NCBI GenBank assembly: GCA_017577365.1
Contig: PKRJ01000026.1
Coordinates: 1-44,626, forward strand
From: Gammaproteobacteria bacterium
GTDB lineage: Bacteria > Pseudomonadota > Gammaproteobacteria > Steroidobacterales > Rariloculaceae
Reading direction: 5' to 3'
Length of the DNA: 44,626 nt
The position numbers and the translations under genes are program-made. Below are positions 43,411 to 44,626 of the stretch, one piece after another. The notes under the pieces were generated by a model. It worked only from the letters and a program-made list of their open reading frames with translations, had not been told where the DNA came from and searched no databases. Every line of letters begins with the position of its first letter. Positions within the stretch are counted from its first letter, which is position 1.

Positions 43411-44285
43411 GCGACCTTCGCGAGCACCTCGCCGGCGCGATTCGTGCCGCCGAACTGCGCGATCTTCTCCTTGAAGAGCGCCTTCAGCGCTTCGAACTGG
43501 GCGCCGAGCACGCGGAGCGGCTCGTAGTCCTTCGGATTGTTCTTGTGATACTCGACGAAGCTGTCGATGAACACGTGCTTCAGGTTCGTCGAGATGTTGA
43601 TCTTGGCGCAGCCGAGCTTGATGCAGCGCTGGATGACCTCGTCCGAAAGGCCCGTGCCTCCGTGCAGCGCCATCGGCACGCCGGTGCGCTTGTTGATCTC
43701 TTCGATCAGCTCGAAGCGGACGTCCGGCTCGCCCTTGTAGTAGCCGTGAGCCGTGCCGACCGCGGCCGCGAACGCGGCGAGATCGAGCTGGCGGCAGAAG
43801 CGCTCGGCTTCTTCCGGGTCGGTATAGTGCGAATCTTTCTCGTCGACGACCATGTCGTCCTCGACGCCCATGATCTGCCCGATCTCCGCCTCGACACCGA
43901 CGCCGGCGGCCGACGCCCATTCGACGACCTTGCTCGTGAGCTCGAGATTCTTCTCGAACGGATGCTCGGAAGCGTCGATCATGACGGACGTCCAGCCCAT
44001 CTCGATGCACTTCTTGATCATGTCGAGATCCTTGCCGTGATCGAGATGCAGCACGACCGGCACGGGCGACTCGCCGGCGATCTCGCGCATCCATTCGACG
44101 AGCGCGCGATGGCCGTAGTACTTGATCGTCTTTGCGGACGTCTGAACGATGACCGGCGCATTCAGCTCTTCGGCTGCGGCCACCATCGCTTTCATCGATG
44201 CATAGTCGACCGGGTTGAAGGCCGCGACCGCGTATCCCTGCGCTTTCGCTTCGGCCAGAACTGGCTTCATGTTGACGAGCGGCAT
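43407..44285 (-). CDS. Class II (zinc) ketose-bisphosphate aldolase
   Basis: A 292-residue class II aldolase of the FbaA/GatY/KbaY superfamily. Metal and substrate motifs: VVLHLDHGKDLDMIKK (Asp and His), GVEAEIGQIMG, VGTAHGYYKG and MALHGGTGLSDE (zinc His), KINISTNLK. It cleaves or forms a ketose bisphosphate with dihydroxyacetone phosphate as one product; fructose- and tagatose-bisphosphate aldolases cannot be told apart by eye. The ATG at 44285 (MPLVNMKPVLAEAKAQGY) follows GAAGGAG. The frame is open 19 codons upstream with no family match. It is the first gene of a five-gene operon and has a promoter at 44341-44369. Confidence 0.92.
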   Translation of the reverse strand: MPLVNMKPVLAEAKAQGYAVAAFNPVDYASMKAMVAAAEELNAPVIVQTSAKTIKYYGHRALVEWMREIAGESPVPVVLHLDHGKDLDMIKKCIEMGWTSVMIDASEHPFEKNLELTSKVVEWASAAGVGVEAEIGQIMGVEDDMVVDEKDSHYTDPEEAERFCRQLDLAAFAAAVGTAHGYYKGEPDVRFELIEEINKRTGVPMALHGGTGLSDEVIQRCIKLGCAKINISTNLKHVFIDSFVEYHKNNPKDYEPLRVLGAQFEALKALFKEKIAQFGGTNRAGEVLAKVA

Positions 44286-44337
44286 CTCTATTTCTCCTTC
44301 GCCGCGCGGGCAAACAAGGGTGGTGTGGAAACAGCAA

Positions 44338-44369
44338 GACAATATACTTGATCGGCGCGGTATTGTCCC
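44338..44369 (-). promoter_or_regulatory. Promoter with overlapping palindrome upstream of the aldolase operon
   Basis: On the minus strand GGGACA (44369-44364), a 17-bp spacer and TATATT (44346-44341) form a good sigma-70 promoter. Perfect 7-bp inverted repeats GACAATA (44338-44344) and TATTGTC (44361-44367) overlap both boxes, so a repressor site is likely. The predicted start is about 50 bp before the aldolase ATG. Confidence 0.65.
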
Positions 44370-44415
44370 GAACGGCGGGTCCGCGAAACCCGAATTGCCG
44401 GGCTCGGGAAAAAGA

Positions 44416-44437
44416 AACGGGGCCTCTCGGCCCCGTT
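44416..44437. terminator. Bidirectional Rho-independent terminator
   Basis: A 9-bp stem AACGGGGCC/GGCCCCGTT with TCTC loop. On the minus strand it is followed by CTTTTTCCC, and on the plus strand by CCTTTG, so it stops mainly the leftward transcript of the gene at the right edge, 48 bp beyond that gene's stop. Confidence 0.85.
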
Positions 44438-44485
44438 CCTTTGTCCGTGCGACCCTGGCGGCGCGAGGGCAGGGTGCGCCGCGCG

Positions 44486-44626
44486 TTATTCGTCTACTCG
44501 GGTACCGCCGAGGTCGAGGCTCGTGCCGTCCGGGAACACGACGCCCGTCGAGTTCGCGCTGAGCGAGCCGTCCTTCGCCTGGAAGCCCGTGACCTGAACC
44601 CGCGTTCCGGGCGGCAGCGTATCACG
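44486..44626 (-). CDS. C-terminal end of a small exported DUF6152-like protein (start outside window)
   Basis: The last 46 codons and stop are present. The visible tail TLPPGTRVQVTGFQAKDGSL, then SANSTGVVFPDGTSLDLGG, is like the end of DUF6152-type periplasmic proteins, which have a (K/P)xGxxVxVTGxxAKDGS motif and an ANxxxVxxPDG motif. Function in the family is unknown. Transcription ends in the terminator at 44416-44437. With only 46 residues the family call is tentative. Confidence 0.6.
   Translation of the reverse strand, partial: RDTLPPGTRVQVTGFQAKDGSLSANSTGVVFPDGTSLDLGGTRVDE

Overview
The window is a GC-rich, densely coded piece of a bacterial chromosome. The gene content points to a Gram-negative proteobacterium, most likely a gammaproteobacterium. 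It has two TonB-dependent receptors, outer-membrane beta-barrels, several lipoproteins, a yeaG/yeaH/spoVR block, a cecR-ybhGFSR block, a yadGH pair and glcDEF, and the enteric-named blocks keep the gene order known from Escherichia coli. Assignment below class level is not possible from the sequence alone. Most genes are packed in operons with ATGA, GTGA or CTGA overlaps. I see no rRNA, tRNA, CRISPR array, insertion sequence or prophage.

Layout, left to right. (1) 1-3269, minus strand: prkA, a DUF444/yeaH gene and the first codons of spoVR, a conserved stress/stationary-phase trio. (2) 3270-4284: a 1-kb gene-poor gap with a strong intrinsic terminator and a possible small RNA, then a TetR-type promoter with two palindromes. 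(3) 4285-10055, plus strand: cecR followed by a complete ABC-2 efflux system (ybhG, ybhF, ybhS, ybhR). (4) 10335-13361: a large TonB receptor. (5) 13402-13543: a long inverted repeat and a palindrome of DnaA-box-like sequences. (6) 13625-15315, minus: the yadG/yadH exporter, divergent from a second TonB receptor (15640-17718). (7) 17790-20181, minus: a c-type cytochrome lipoprotein and a haem-motif outer-membrane barrel. (8) 20305-22788, plus: ECF sigma factor, anti-sigma factor and a subtilase-like lipoprotein. (9) 22824-26614, minus: gnd-zwf-pgl plus an outer-membrane protein, that is the oxidative pentose phosphate branch in overlapping genes. (10) 26847-31362, minus: Sel1-repeat protein, von Willebrand A protein, ABC ATPase and FtsX-like permease, in an order like ppkA-tagT-tagS of type VI secretion loci but without a kinase domain. 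(11) 31513-37561, plus: a DUF748 envelope protein and glcDEF (glycolate oxidase). (12) 37635-39868, minus: a broken MacB/ADOP-type permease gene. (13) 40198-44285, minus: class II aldolase, CbbY-like phosphatase, dhaL, dhaK and gph. (14) 44486-44626: the C-terminal end of a small DUF6152-like protein.

Functional links: the gph product would make glycolate, the substrate of GlcDEF. The aldolase and DhaK/DhaL both meet at dihydroxyacetone phosphate. The pentose phosphate operon supplies NAD(P)H. The regions most worth a second look are the Sel1/vWA/ABC/FtsX module with its apparent CTG start codon, the anti-sigma factor whose periplasmic part resembles a subtilase propeptide beside a subtilase-like lipoprotein, the cytochrome/porin pair, and a family of about 105-bp inverted-repeat elements seen twice.
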